This document shows positions 1 to 7,656 of a DNA stretch of 10,323 bases, in pieces. The position numbers and the translations under genes are program-made. The notes under the pieces are model-generated. The model saw only the letters and a list, made by a program, of their open reading frames with translations. It had not been told where the DNA came from and did not search any database. Numbering within the stretch: the stretch's first letter is position 1; every line of letters starts with the position of its first letter. The DNA is taken from NCBI GenBank assembly GCA_015680635.1, contig JAABOA010000987.1:1-10323 (forward strand). The letters are read 5' to 3'. Source of the stretch: Lunasporangiospora selenospora (taxonomy: Eukaryota > Mortierellomycota > Mortierellomycetes > Mortierellales > Mortierellaceae).

Positions 1-125
1 TTTTGGCGCCCAAACGCCATCATGTCATGCAAGGAAAAGCGACCAAATGTCCAGTTGGAGGAGGGCTCCGTTACGTTACCTGCACTTCCTCTTGCATTCA
101 ACTTTCTCTTTCTTTCTCTTTGTAG

Positions 126-191
126 TCCTTTGACGCGCTCTCCCCGCCCACCTGTTTTGTTAACTGGAATGACAATCTTGGGAGGACATGA
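126..191 (+). CDS. candidate terminal exon (hypothetical)
   Basis: A strong acceptor-like sequence (pyrimidine-rich 102-122, TAG at 123-125) is followed by an open frame of 21 codons that starts SFDALSPPTCFVNW and ends at TGA 189-191. It contains Trp, Cys and Phe and no low-complexity sequence. A second frame is also open from 127 and runs into the (TC)22 repeat, where it becomes LSLSLS, so the frame is ambiguous. No family was recognised and the upstream exon would lie largely outside the window. An open run of 21 codons is common by chance (about 0.36 per frame); only the quality of the acceptor makes this worth listing. Confidence 0.15.
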   Translation, partial: SFDALSPPTCFVNWNDNLGRT

Positions 192-221
192 ACTGCACTC
201 GCAAGAATATTGGGCCTATTC

Positions 222-224
<3 letters not shown>

Positions 225-268
<44 letters not shown>
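225..268. repeat. (TC)22 dinucleotide microsatellite
   Basis: An uninterrupted 44-nt TC repeat follows CCTA and ends in CCC. It produces spurious LSLSLS and ERERER reading frames on the two strands. Perfect homopyrimidine/homopurine mirror symmetry makes it a candidate triplex (H-DNA) former, and it should be length-polymorphic between isolates. Confidence 0.98.
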
Positions 269-269
<1 letters not shown>

Positions 270-271
<2 letters not shown>

Positions 272-1321
272 ACCCAACATCGACGGCTGTCGATTGCATC
301 CACTCCTAGCTGGATTCTCCAATTTATTTGTCACAGTCCTCATTTACCACCTCCATGTAAAATACGGCTCGGTGAAGAATACCCTAACGGGTCCAATGAT
401 CTCTGAACTAAGAGTATCAGACCGCCGCAAAGGCGGGGGCGAGGGAAGAGCCAGTCAATTGGACTAGAGGAGGTTAGACCCGATGGTATTGACAGAACAA
501 ACTGACTACATCTTGGCCGGGAAGAGGACCTCTCCTCCTCCCAAACTGGGGATACATTGACCTGAGCCAATGTCAGGTCTTTGGGCACCAGCATGACCTG
601 CATTTGCAACAGCGGAGAGCAAGCATCTGTATTTCCCTTTGGCTCCTGTCCCTACCATCAGGGGACAATAAAGCGGGAGGGACATGGGACATTGGTAGGA
701 GCTTTTGATTGCACACACCTTTCACCCCAAATACACAAATGCCGAGGTAGTCCGCTGCAATGCCTCCCTAATAAAGTTGAATCATCTCTAGCGCATAATT
801 TTTAAGCATAGACGCCTTTCCTTTAGAATACTGATGAATGAAGGAGCCTTGAAGCTCAAAGGGTATAGCAGAGCAGACGAGTGATCAGAGTGTCATTCTC
901 GGTGCCGAATTAACAAATAAAAATACGAGCACTACCAGCCGGAATGAGATGCTTGGTAAGGACAGTCTCCATTTTCGTCCAGCTGTTCGCCATAAACTCA
1001 AGGGACCTGTCCCTGTTATTACCAGCGCCTCCTCTGCCAGCGTCAGACTATATCTTACTTCAGAGTGAGATATCGCATGAGGGGTTTTCCCAAAACACTT
1101 TGCGGGCTGGAGTTTTCATACTCGGTTCTAGGTATCCGCCTTTGTTCGTCGTCAGGGCTATACATCCCATGAGTGAATCAACCGAGCAGAGCTACAAACA
1201 GGACCAGGTTCTCTGCTGTCAATTGGTTCTAACATCCCTGCGGCTCGACAAAGCGCAGTCCGCACATGCAGCCTGATGTTTGTTGTCGTCCATAGGTGCA
1301 TTTGAGCGTTTGGTATTCAAG
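270..1321. other. balanced-composition island without a recognisable gene
   Basis: About 1 kb without dinucleotide repeats and without the pyrimidine/purine strand asymmetry that dominates the rest of the window. CpG is not depleted. Three AATAAA hexamers occur at about 667, 770 and 916 on the + strand. The longest ORF (944-1276, 110 aa, + strand) is not low-complexity, but its length is expected by chance and no family was recognised. The island ends at an A11 run, which could be the tail of an old retroposed sequence, but I could not identify target-site duplications. Confidence 0.4.
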
Positions 1322-1332
1322 AAAAAAAAAAA
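1322..1332. repeat. A11 homopolymer
   Basis: Eleven consecutive A residues follow TATTCAAG. They sit at the boundary between the balanced island to the left and CT-rich DNA to the right. Confidence 0.95.
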
Positions 1333-2177
1333 GTGTCTCCCCTCTCTTTGATCCTCACCTTGATACCATTGTGTATGTGCATTTTCAAGCAAACAGATGC
1401 AGTCCGTCCTGCATGGTCTCTTAAACTAAGTCCCTTTTTTTGCTTCTTGCTCCCTGTCAAAAGTTAGAAATGGCCAGAGAGAGGGTATCTGCATGTGGGT
1501 ACATAAAACAAACACATCATCAGTGAAAAATGCAAGCACAGGGCCCCGTCCCTATCCTGTCCTTCCTTCTGGGCACCCTTCGTTGGACCTATTGACGGAG
1601 TTGCAGACAACAGGAACGATGGAAAAATCTAGCCTTCGGTGTTGCCCTTATCCCCTTTTGTTCACCTCTCAGACTCCCTCAGCCATTTCTCATCCTTATT
1701 CTCCTGTCAAAAAAATGAGCTGGGAAGTCTAACCTGTCTCTTTTCTTTTTTTTCCTCCCCCCGGAGAAAGGTTGGAGCAAACAGGTCATGACGAACAAAA
1801 GGCGGAGGTTGTCTTGTGTTCTTCTCCCCTCTCCCGATCAAGGGGATGCTGAGCTAAAAACGTGGGGGCTGTGGCATGTTGTTATAGAGTCCACAGTTGT
1901 TTATGCCAATCGAGATGTGGCGCCACTCTCATAGAACAGACAAATTCATCAGAGCATAGAGCCATCAATAGGTCGCTCAGCAATCGCCCTGGTCAAGAGA
2001 ACCCAAACCAAGAAATCGAGGAAGGAACTCTCCTCGTCCCCCCTCTCCTCCACGGGGAAAGAACGAAGACAAAGCGGGCCAGTAAGCGCATATCAGAGTC
2101 GCCCAACCAGGCGCATGCTTGTGGCACCGAGGGCCGGAAGTCTCGTCCCTCTCCTAGTAGAGTTACAAACATCCGGA

Positions 2178-2189
2178 AAGACCGGTCTT
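2178..2189. repeat. 12-bp perfect palindrome
   Basis: AAGACCGGTCTT reads the same on both strands. Palindromes of this length are expected a couple of times in 10 kb, so no function is implied. Confidence 0.9.
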
Positions 2190-2820
2190 CGGGGAAAGGA
2201 CAGGAGGTCAAACCAGAAACTAGATCAGTGAGGGTTCTCATTCCTTTGCAACACTGCTCATCTACCTCCCGTTTACTTTGCTCCCTCTTTACTCTCTGCT
2301 CACCTTTGTCTCTTCGTCTCTCCCTGTACATCTCTTGAAGCATTAGCAATCATGCTCTGTAAAGAGAAGGTACGAGCTCTACCAATGTTCTCTTGGTCGG
2401 TTGACGACTTTTCTTACATTCCTTTCCTGCTCTCATCTACTAAACCTCTTTTTCCTCTCTTCTTCTTTTCTTCTTGTCACCTCTAGACTTTCTCCTCTGC
2501 CAGTCTTTTTTTTATAGACTGGTCAGTTAGAGCCGACATGGGCAGCTTCGCGGGCGAAATTTCCAAGAGTTAAGACAGGGCACATCGTTCAAGTGAAGCG
2601 TGGTGAAAATGAAAGGGCTCGGCGGCTAGGAATAAAACGAAATAAAGGAGAGTGGAAGAAAGTAGACGCGTCCAAAAGGGAACCAACAAAAGAGCCACCC
2701 TACGTCTCTTCATCTCTTTCTTTCAGCCTTATCACAATTAGTCTTTCTCACTCTTTTTCTCCTGCCTCCGCCGTGTCTTACATAAACACTTTCATTTGAG
2801 TCCCTTCTTGGAAGCTTCTA

Positions 2821-2842
2821 ACACACATGCACACATACACAT
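2821..2842. repeat. short CA-rich tract
   Basis: Imperfect alternating CA sequence (ACACACATGCACACATACAC), interrupted by TG and T. Confidence 0.85.
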
Positions 2843-3061
2843 CCCCGAACAGCATTCGTAGGCTCGCTTGTGTCCCTTCCATTTCCAAGGGTGAGAAAAG
2901 AGCGTATCTGTGTGGAGTGAGGAGGAAAGGGGTGTTGTAAAATGAGATGAAAGGAAACATATCCTATCGCAACGAACTGTCCATCTCATCTTTTTTTATT
3001 TCTTTTCTTCTGCCACGCAATTGAGCCTCAACACACCCTCTATCATCCATCTATCTCGCAG

Positions 3062-3131
3062 CCCAGGAAAAACACTTCTGCCCCATTCATATTATTCTTT
3101 GGTCAATTGGTTGTTTAGTAGATTGGACAAG
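3062..3131 (+). CDS. candidate internal exon (hypothetical)
   Basis: The acceptor ATCTCGCAG (AG at 3060-3061) follows a pyrimidine-rich stretch, and the donor AAG|GTGAGC lies at 3132. The 70-nt interval is open in one frame (phase 1 in, phase 0 out) and encodes a peptide containing SYYSLVNWLFSRLDK, which is rich in hydrophobic and aromatic residues. A frame beginning at the first base meets TAG. No partner exon with matching phase or recognisable homology was found nearby. The match to both splice sites is good; protein identity is unknown. Confidence 0.2.
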
Positions 3132-3795
3132 GTGAGCACCCTGTTACCCAAGATTCTGGGAGCTCCAACCCGAACGGGCTGCTGGGCCAAAAAAAAAGTC
3201 CTTTAGAAGAGAATCGGGCCTGCTCATTTACCACTCAAGGAGTACTACCAAAAGTACACACCTACATACAGCATTCGCATACAGTCATCTTTCTTTTGCT
3301 CCCTCTTTTTTTCACCTGTGCTCTAACCTGGACCTAGCCCGTCATAACGGCGAAGGGACGGAGATCGTCACGGACTTCATATGAGTGGAGACGAAGCTTA
3401 TTACCCTCGCCCTCCTGCTGTTCCGCCCTCCCCCAAGCACAAAGAAATGAGAAAAATAGAAGGAGAGAAAAGAAATGCAGGGATTCAGTTACTAAGTGAG
3501 TGAATTAGTGAGTATGGGAGAGGTGTGAACGGCCAGCGGACATGTCGGCTCAATAGTACTCTGATTATATATCACAATCTACCAACCAACATTGCGGCTG
3601 CCAATTGCGGTTCCGCCAGAAGGCATTCTCTTCTTCTTTCATTCTCATTCACCTCTCGTCTCAATGTGCCTCGTGCTCTTTGTTTCCCTGCCACTTTCAA
3701 GATCATTTTGTGATCGAGATAGCTGGGAGTCAATGAGGGGCAGTTTTCGGTCCAGAAAAATGCTTTGACCATTCTCTTGTTCTGCAAGCGCGAAA
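3132..3795. other. no recognisable gene
   Basis: Mixed sequence with a short A9 run near 3190, a T-rich patch near 3310, and two GTGAGT donor-like hexamers close together near 3497 and 3510. No extended non-repetitive reading frame is seen. Confidence 0.4.
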
Positions 3796-3836
3796 GTGTG
3801 TGTGTATGTTTGTGTATGTGTATGTGTGTGTATGCG
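3796..3836. repeat. GT-rich imperfect microsatellite
   Basis: GTGTGTGTGTATG-type units interrupted by A and T. On the opposite strand it translates as THTHTH, which explains the ORFs crossing it. Alternating purine/pyrimidine sequence of this kind can adopt Z-DNA. An 11-bp inverted repeat begins 26 nt downstream. Confidence 0.93.
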
Positions 3837-3861
3837 CCTGAGAACGAGAGCGTTCATATTG

Positions 3862-3890
3862 AGTGTACAGTAGGACATGTACTGTACACT
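3862..3890. repeat. perfect 11-bp inverted repeat, 7-nt spacer
   Basis: The left arm AGTGTACAGTA (3862-3872) is the exact reverse complement of the right arm TACTGTACACT (3880-3890), separated by GGACATG. As RNA it would fold into a stable stem-loop from either strand; as DNA it is a symmetric site for a dimeric binding protein. It is not followed by a T-run on either strand that would make it a Pol III-type or rho-independent terminator. Confidence 0.9.
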
Positions 3891-3999
3891 TTGGTCTCCT
3901 CTCTCTTCCTTTCGTCCCTGAGATGTCAATGTACCTAATTATGTCTGCAGATCGGAAAAAAGTGGGGCGCGAGAAGAGAGGAGACGAGTTTGAAGACTG

Positions 4000-4020
4000 T
4001 TTTTTTTTTTTTTTTTTTTT
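4000..4020. repeat. T21 homopolymer
   Basis: Twenty-one consecutive T residues after GACTG, followed directly by ATGAAGAG. It could be the poly(A) tail of a retroposed sequence on the - strand, or simple slippage expansion. Confidence 0.97.
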
Positions 4021-4870
4021 ATGAAGAGCGTTCAGGCTAGAGTTGACTCGGTGGAGACAAGGGAGGTACTGACGATGATACAGGGTCGGTGGAACGAAAA
4101 GTGTGTGTGTGAGAGAGGGTGCCCTGTCTTCCCTCTTCGGTCCTGTTCGCACAGAGCAGGAGCGGAGACCAAGACGGAGAAAAAAGAGATAACAGAGAAA
4201 GGCCTATAGGCCCATGGAGACTGGGTGCTGAGCTTGAGATAGCTGCTCATCATCACTTTAGACTTCCACCATACTTTTTTCTTTTTCTTTCTTTTCACTG
4301 TTTCTTGTTCTCTCCGTTCAATCACATTCGCTCATTCCAATGTAGAGTTGTAGCAAGCAAACGCTGAGCAAAGACAGAGCGAACGAGCAGACGGGAAGGG
4401 AAAAGACAATGTGGAATTAAGCGAGTGGGATAGGCCGAGCTGGTTAATCTTTGTTACTCTCTCACGCTCATGAAGAGAAAAATGGGGGGAGGGAAGAGGG
4501 TGCAGACCCAGCGAACGGAACATGGAGTTGAATGTCGGGCTTTGTTTTTCGACTCCTCTCTTTCTTTCTCTCTTTCTCTCTTTCTCACTCTCCCTCTTCC
4601 CACCCACTCGCTCGTTCTCACTCGTCACCTTTTTCTAATAGTCGGTACTGGCGCAATGGGCGACCAAGCAGCCAAAGCCTAATAACAAGATCTAAAAAAA
4701 AATGCCGATCGGAAACCTCAATGGTTCGTTTAGCGAGAATCGTTGGAATATAGAAAAAAGGGAACCATTTCTTTTGTCTCTTACCAATTACGTGCGCTGG
4801 GAGCATCACGAGCGGGACCGAACCGAAACCAGGCCCAATTACGCACATACAAACATAGGCATCGCAAGCA
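4021..4870. other. no recognisable gene
   Basis: Mixed CT- and GA-rich patches (CT-rich 4270-4320 and 4550-4620; GA-rich 4480-4500). A 12-bp palindrome GGCCTATAGGCC lies at 4201-4212. Open frames here mostly translate the simple sequence (SFSLSLSL, KRESEKER). The segment lies between the T21 and A22 runs. Confidence 0.4.
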
Positions 4871-4872
4871 TT

Positions 4873-4912
4873 CACACACCCACACCCACACCCACACACA
4901 TTCACATACGCA
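4873..4912. repeat. CA-rich tract with ACACCC hexamers
   Basis: Three tandem ACACCC units (4876-4893) lie within a longer CA-rich run ending CACATACGC. This explains the THTPTPTPTH-type reading frames over it. Confidence 0.93.
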
Positions 4913-5032
4913 GTGGCTAACAAAGCGAAGCCCTTTTTTTTTTGCCTATCCTGCATTCTTATTTTACCATTCAGCATTTTCGGAGTGTGCTTATGAAGCA
5001 AAAGAAAAAAATGAGGCGAAAATTCATTTTAG

Positions 5033-5056
5033 CCTTTGTCCCTTTGTCCCTTTGGC
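5033..5056. repeat. 8-bp tandem repeat (CCTTTGTC), nearly three copies
   Basis: Two exact CCTTTGTC units at 5033-5040 and 5041-5048, then a diverged third unit CCTTTGGC at 5049-5056. Confidence 0.85.
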
Positions 5057-5168
5057 CTTTTCGTTTCTTCCCAACCTACAATCTCCCTCTCTTTCGTCAC
5101 TTTCACGAGCAAGCGAGACATCGCTGCCTCTGGGAAGGAAAAATAACGGAGCCACCGGAGAATGAGAT

Positions 5169-5190
5169 AAAAAAAAAAAAAAAAAAAAAA
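5169..5190. repeat. A22 homopolymer
   Basis: Twenty-two consecutive A residues after ATGAGAT, followed by GGGCAAGC. Together with T21 at 4000-4020 it brackets a segment of about 1.15 kb with outward-facing tail orientation. Confidence 0.97.
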
Positions 5191-5192
5191 GG

Positions 5193-5208
5193 GCAAGCAA
5201 GCAAGCAA
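5193..5208. repeat. (GCAA)4 tetranucleotide repeat
   Basis: Four exact GCAA units directly after the A22 run and GG. Confidence 0.92.
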
Positions 5209-5673
5209 TAGAATACTGATATGGAGAGGTAAGGGACACACATGTAGGCGGCCTTCAATCTGAGCTGGTCACTCCGCGAAGAGGAAAGGGCAACAGCCAG
5301 CTGTCTACAAATGAGGCGGAGACTAAGTAACTAGAGCTCCGGGGTCAAGAGTACCCTTTTTTGTTCACCAGTGGCATTAAAGAAGAATGGGAGGTGTGAG
5401 GAAGAGGCAAATTGAGAGAGTAGGGACGCGTCGTTCACATGTGGAGCCCGAAAGAAAGAGAAAGGAAAAAGGACCGTTCATCGGTCCTCTCCGCCTCGAT
5501 CCCTGGAATTCTTGCGGAGTGCTTGACCAAAGAGAAGAGTGACCAAAGTAGAGCAGAGATCCGTCTCCCTTTCACGATTTTCTCTAACTGTTCCCGGTCT
5601 CCTATTGTCATAACCTTTTGGTCGCGTTTCACCGGGGAAAGTTGCCATTTCGAATAAAAAAAACCCCACAGGT
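5209..5673. other. no recognisable gene; short hairpin inside
   Basis: A donor-like GAGAG|GTAAGG lies near 5228, but no convincing exon precedes it. The - strand is open across 5435-5932 (165 aa, mostly non-repetitive, containing KVMTIGDREQLEKIVKG). This is the longest frame in the window not built mainly on simple sequence, but one such ORF per window is not far beyond chance and no family was recognised. Confidence 0.35.
5470..5488. repeat. 7-bp inverted repeat with 5-nt loop
   Basis: AGGACCG (5470-5476) and CGGTCCT (5482-5488) are exact reverse complements around TTCAT, forming a compact GC-rich hairpin. No T-tract follows on the + strand. Confidence 0.85.
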
Positions 5674-6058
5674 ATGAAACAGGACCCACAAGAGTGCAGG
5701 GGATGGAGGAAAGAAGAGAAGATGGTCTTAATTTCTTCATGCTCGTTGTTTCTTCAATTGGTCCGAGAGGTCGGTTATGTGGGGGTGTCCTCAAGAGCTG
5801 AAAGAGACCGACCTTCTTTTCTTTCCCCTTGCTCCTCTCCCCTTTTTTCCTGCTCGAGCGAGATGGAATATCTTCCTTATCCTGTCTCAAGACAGCCCTG
5901 TTTACCTGTCCTAACTGCATGCATTGCGTCAACAGACTCTATTGTTGTTTGCTTCCCTTGTGTAAGCTTTCTTTTATTTATTTTCTGATCTCCTCCATTA
6001 GCTGCATCTCCTTGAGTTTGATGACCGAAAGGGAGCAAAAGCTGGCGGAAGGCAATAG
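5674..6058 (+). CDS. candidate two-exon small ORF (hypothetical)
   Basis: An ATG at 5674 opens a 96-codon stretch to 5961. Here CCTTGT|GTAAGC gives a donor, and TTTTCTGATCTCCTCCATTAG gives an acceptor at 6000-6001 with a pyrimidine tract and a CTGAT branch-like sequence. Joining 5961 to 6002 keeps phase 0 and adds 18 codons (LHLLEFDDRKGAKAGGRQ) to TAG 6056-6058, giving about 114 aa. Without splicing the frame stops at 5988 after a hydrophobic VSFLLFIF tail. The middle part is Ser/Pro/Cys-rich. The implied intron is only 40 nt, which is very short. A 165-aa ORF lies antisense over 5674-5932. No family was recognised; chance remains a likely explanation. Confidence 0.15.
5916..5923. promoter_or_regulatory. 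TGCATGCA palindrome
   Basis: An 8-bp perfect palindrome containing TGCATGC. In apicomplexans ApiAP2 proteins bind GCATGC-type sites, and TGCATGC is enriched upstream of coccidian genes. Here it lies inside a candidate ORF, so a regulatory role is only an inference. Confidence 0.3.
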
Positions 6059-6330
6059 GTAGACTAGGGATAACAGGTGAGGGCGAGGGCAAGGACTGAA
6101 TGTCCCGCATCAAGTGCAGCGCGCAACTGTGCCTTAATGGCCTAGGTCTAACGAATGGAGGCCTATACAGAAGCGGATGACATTTGAGTTGCACGACTTC
6201 ATTCGACTTTTGCGATTCGCCGTTTTGTAAACCCTCCTCATATTTGCCTTTGTGTTATAGCTCTCTTATGGTCTTTTCTCTGTTTCCTCCTCTCACCTGC
6301 CTGCTCGTTTCCCTGGCCTCCCCTTTGTAG

Positions 6331-6489
6331 CTGTCGTGTTCAAAAAATAAAGAAGCAAGGGACCTGGGAACTATTCCTTATAGGAGCGGCAGGAAGGCTA
6401 ATGGTCCAGGGGCAAAAAGGGCTAAAGGGGAAAAACGTGACAAAAAGTCAAAGGACACAAAAGTGCCGTTGTTGCTGTGTTTTCCGTAG
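6331..6489 (+). CDS. candidate terminal exon, Lys/Arg-rich (hypothetical)
   Basis: A strong acceptor (pyrimidine-rich from about 6277, CCCCTTTGTAG ending at 6330) opens directly into 52 codons in phase 0 before TAG at 6487-6489. The peptide begins LSCSKNKEARDLGTIPYRSG, then becomes Lys-rich (about a third basic) and ends KVPLLLCFP. The segment is not a simple repeat and has no ATG of its own, so it would need an upstream exon. Such basic stretches resemble nuclear-localisation or RNA-binding tails, but composition alone does not show that. The chance of 52 open codons is about 0.08 per frame. Confidence 0.2.
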   Translation: MSCSKNKEARDLGTIPYRSGRKANGPGAKRAKGEKRDKKSKDTKVPLLLCFP

Positions 6490-7221
6490 ACTTCGAAAAT
6501 CTACCAACGATCGGATCTTTTTGTGCCTTGTGTTGCCATCGGGTACTCTTTTCCCCTATACCCTCAGTTGCTACTCCTTCCTCTTCCCCCAATCGGACCC
6601 TGTGGGTGAAGGAGTGCATTGCCCTATTCCTCTTGTAATGTTGTACCAACGCCCAAAACAAGCTTTCTCACATCAATTGCAGGAGAGAGAGAGGAAAGGC
6701 TGAGGGGGAACCACAAACATCCTTGTGTTCGCCAACGTCGCACCAAAGGAAGAGTAGAAGAGAAGCAGGGGAAAGGGCGATTGTGAATCACGATAATAAG
6801 GTACCCAGAAGGAACTAACAGCCCATCGAACTGACTATCGGAAAGGCGGATGTTGTGAAGTGCAAGGCAAGAAAAAAGAAGCCAAAGTCTAATGCATGCC
6901 TCAGCGTTTGTTTATATGCATGCAGGACGGCTAGACAGGCAGGATGTGCAGAGTCCAAAGAAAAAAATAATTAGAAATAAAGGACAATACGTATTTCATC
7001 TTCTCTTCCTTCTTTACACGTCTGCTGCATGAGAGAGCAAAGAGGAAAAAGAAAGGCGTGGACAGTGAAGAGTCGCGTCTCCTTTTGCCCCCTATCAGAC
7101 AAACCAAGAAGAATCACGAACAGCTATTCGTTCGTCCGTTCTTCCAGTATTGTCAAGAAAATAAAGAAAGGCGTACCAACATCATTGCCTTTCTGCTGCA
7201 TTCTCTCTCGCTTTTTTTCAG
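6490..7221. other. no recognisable gene
   Basis: Mixed sequence with a GAGAGAGAGAG patch at 6682-6692, AATAAA hexamers near 6974 and 7159, and two TGCATGC motifs (6893 and 6917). Open frames are short or split by stops. Confidence 0.4.
6893..6924. promoter_or_regulatory. paired TGCATGC motifs, 24 bp apart
   Basis: TGCATGC at 6893-6899 and again at 6917-6923 (the second extends to the palindrome TGCATGCA). The two copies are spaced 24 bp start to start. A random 7-mer counted on both strands is expected about once in a window this size; two within 31 bp plus a third at 5916 is a mild local excess. If the host is a coccidian this could be a promoter for a gene downstream on either strand. Confidence 0.35.
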
Positions 7222-7263
7222 TCGGCGCTCTGTCAGGAGAATAAGCTGCATATTCAACAGTAG
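7222..7263 (+). CDS. candidate short exon (hypothetical)
   Basis: The acceptor CTCTCGCTTTTTTTCAG ends at 7221. Phase 0 reads SALCQENKLHIQQ and then TAG at 7261-7263. An alternative donor CAACA|GTAGTC would end the exon at 7259 and stay in frame with the exon at 7420 in a different phase. Too short to judge; the acceptor is the only firm evidence. Confidence 0.12.
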   Translation, partial: SALCQENKLHIQQ

Positions 7264-7340
7264 TCGTCTTATTCACCCACCTTTCGGCACATCGTTCCTT
7301 TTTGTCTGTTGTCCTATGCTTTCTTGCCTGATCTTGTCAA

Positions 7341-7393
7341 CTCTCTCCCTCTCTCCCCCCTCCCCTCTCCTCTCTCTCTCTCCCTCTCTCTCT
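7341..7393. repeat. 53-nt uninterrupted polypyrimidine tract
   Basis: CT-rich run without a single purine, including (CT)n segments. It precedes the 42-nt candidate exon by 26 nt and could serve as its polypyrimidine tract. It is also a homopyrimidine block able to form triplex DNA. Confidence 0.95.
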
Positions 7394-7419
7394 ATATCAA
7401 ATCTCTTTTTCCCTTTCAG

Positions 7420-7461
7420 ATTCCGACAGACCTTGCACATATTGCGACCCGTGCTTCCGAG
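7420..7461 (+). CDS. candidate 42-nt mini-exon (hypothetical)
   Basis: This is the best-bounded exon candidate in the window. The acceptor is CTTTTTCCCTTTCAG (AG 7418-7419) after a 53-nt pyrimidine tract, and the donor is CCGAG|GTGAGCAAG at 7462. The 42 nt divide by three, are free of stops in phase 0 and encode IPTDLAHIATRASE, which is not low-complexity. The phase +1 frame is also open. A possible partner is the 7789 segment in phase 0. No homology was recognised. Confidence 0.25.
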
Positions 7462-7627
7462 GTGAGCAAGCCTGTGGGCGAGAACACAGACAAAGGAGGG
7501 AGGATGAAAAGGGTGATAAATAATAAAATAGAATTCAGCATTGCAACTCGCTCATGGTCACTCATTGGTCAACGGACCACTGCGAGCGGGACCTCCTGCA
7601 GGAATGGCATTGATTCTCTTCTTTGGT

Positions 7628-7656
7628 CGACCGACTGACCTACCGACCGACTGACC
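7628..7656. repeat. 13-bp direct repeat, period 16
   Basis: CGACCGACTGACC occurs at 7628-7640 and exactly again at 7644-7656, separated by TAC; a further partial CTGACCGA follows. It lies within the candidate intron 7462-7788. Confidence 0.88.

Larger units (their letters stand above)
1333..3060. other. non-coding stretch with overlapping antisense ORFs
   Basis: Mixed CT-rich DNA. The + strand is open from 1862 to 2338 (158 aa, GTG start; the C-terminal part is a translated CT tract). The - strand is open from 2349 to 1993 (118 aa, including the non-repetitive stretch DLVSGLTSCPFPEDRSF). Both overlap and neither was recognised. A GTAAGC donor-like site lies at about 2083. A 12-bp perfect palindrome (AAGACCGGTCTT) sits at 2178-2189. 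A CA-rich patch lies at 2821-2842. No convincing gene is seen. Confidence 0.4.

Noticed and set aside
98-467. ORFs translating to LSLSLS or ERERER
   Set aside because: They are reading frames through the (TC)22 microsatellite.
944-1276. 110-aa + strand ORF
   Set aside because: Mixed composition, but its length is expected once or more by chance in 10 kb and no family was recognised.
3062-3131. Resemblance of the candidate exon peptide to a myosin motor helix (Y-S-x-L-x-W-L-x-x-R pattern)
   Set aside because: The alignment needs a gap, and no neighbouring myosin motifs (P-loop, relay, FEQLCIN-type) were found on either side.
3645-4152. - strand ORFs containing HTHTHTQTYTHT and KKKKKK
   Set aside because: Translations of the GT tract and the T21 run.
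823-5220. 12-nt repeat TAGAATACTGAT near 823 and near 5209
   Set aside because: A few shared 12-mers are expected by chance in 10 kb, and the flanks do not match.
5435-5932. 165-aa - strand ORF as a gene
   Set aside because: Mostly non-repetitive, but close to chance length. No domain or splice support was found and it is opposed by an open + frame; described under the flanking stretch instead.
6067-6077. TAGGGATAACAGG near-match to the start of the I-SceI site and to a conserved LSU rRNA motif
   Set aside because: Only about 13 nt match, and the flanks agree with neither; probably coincidence.
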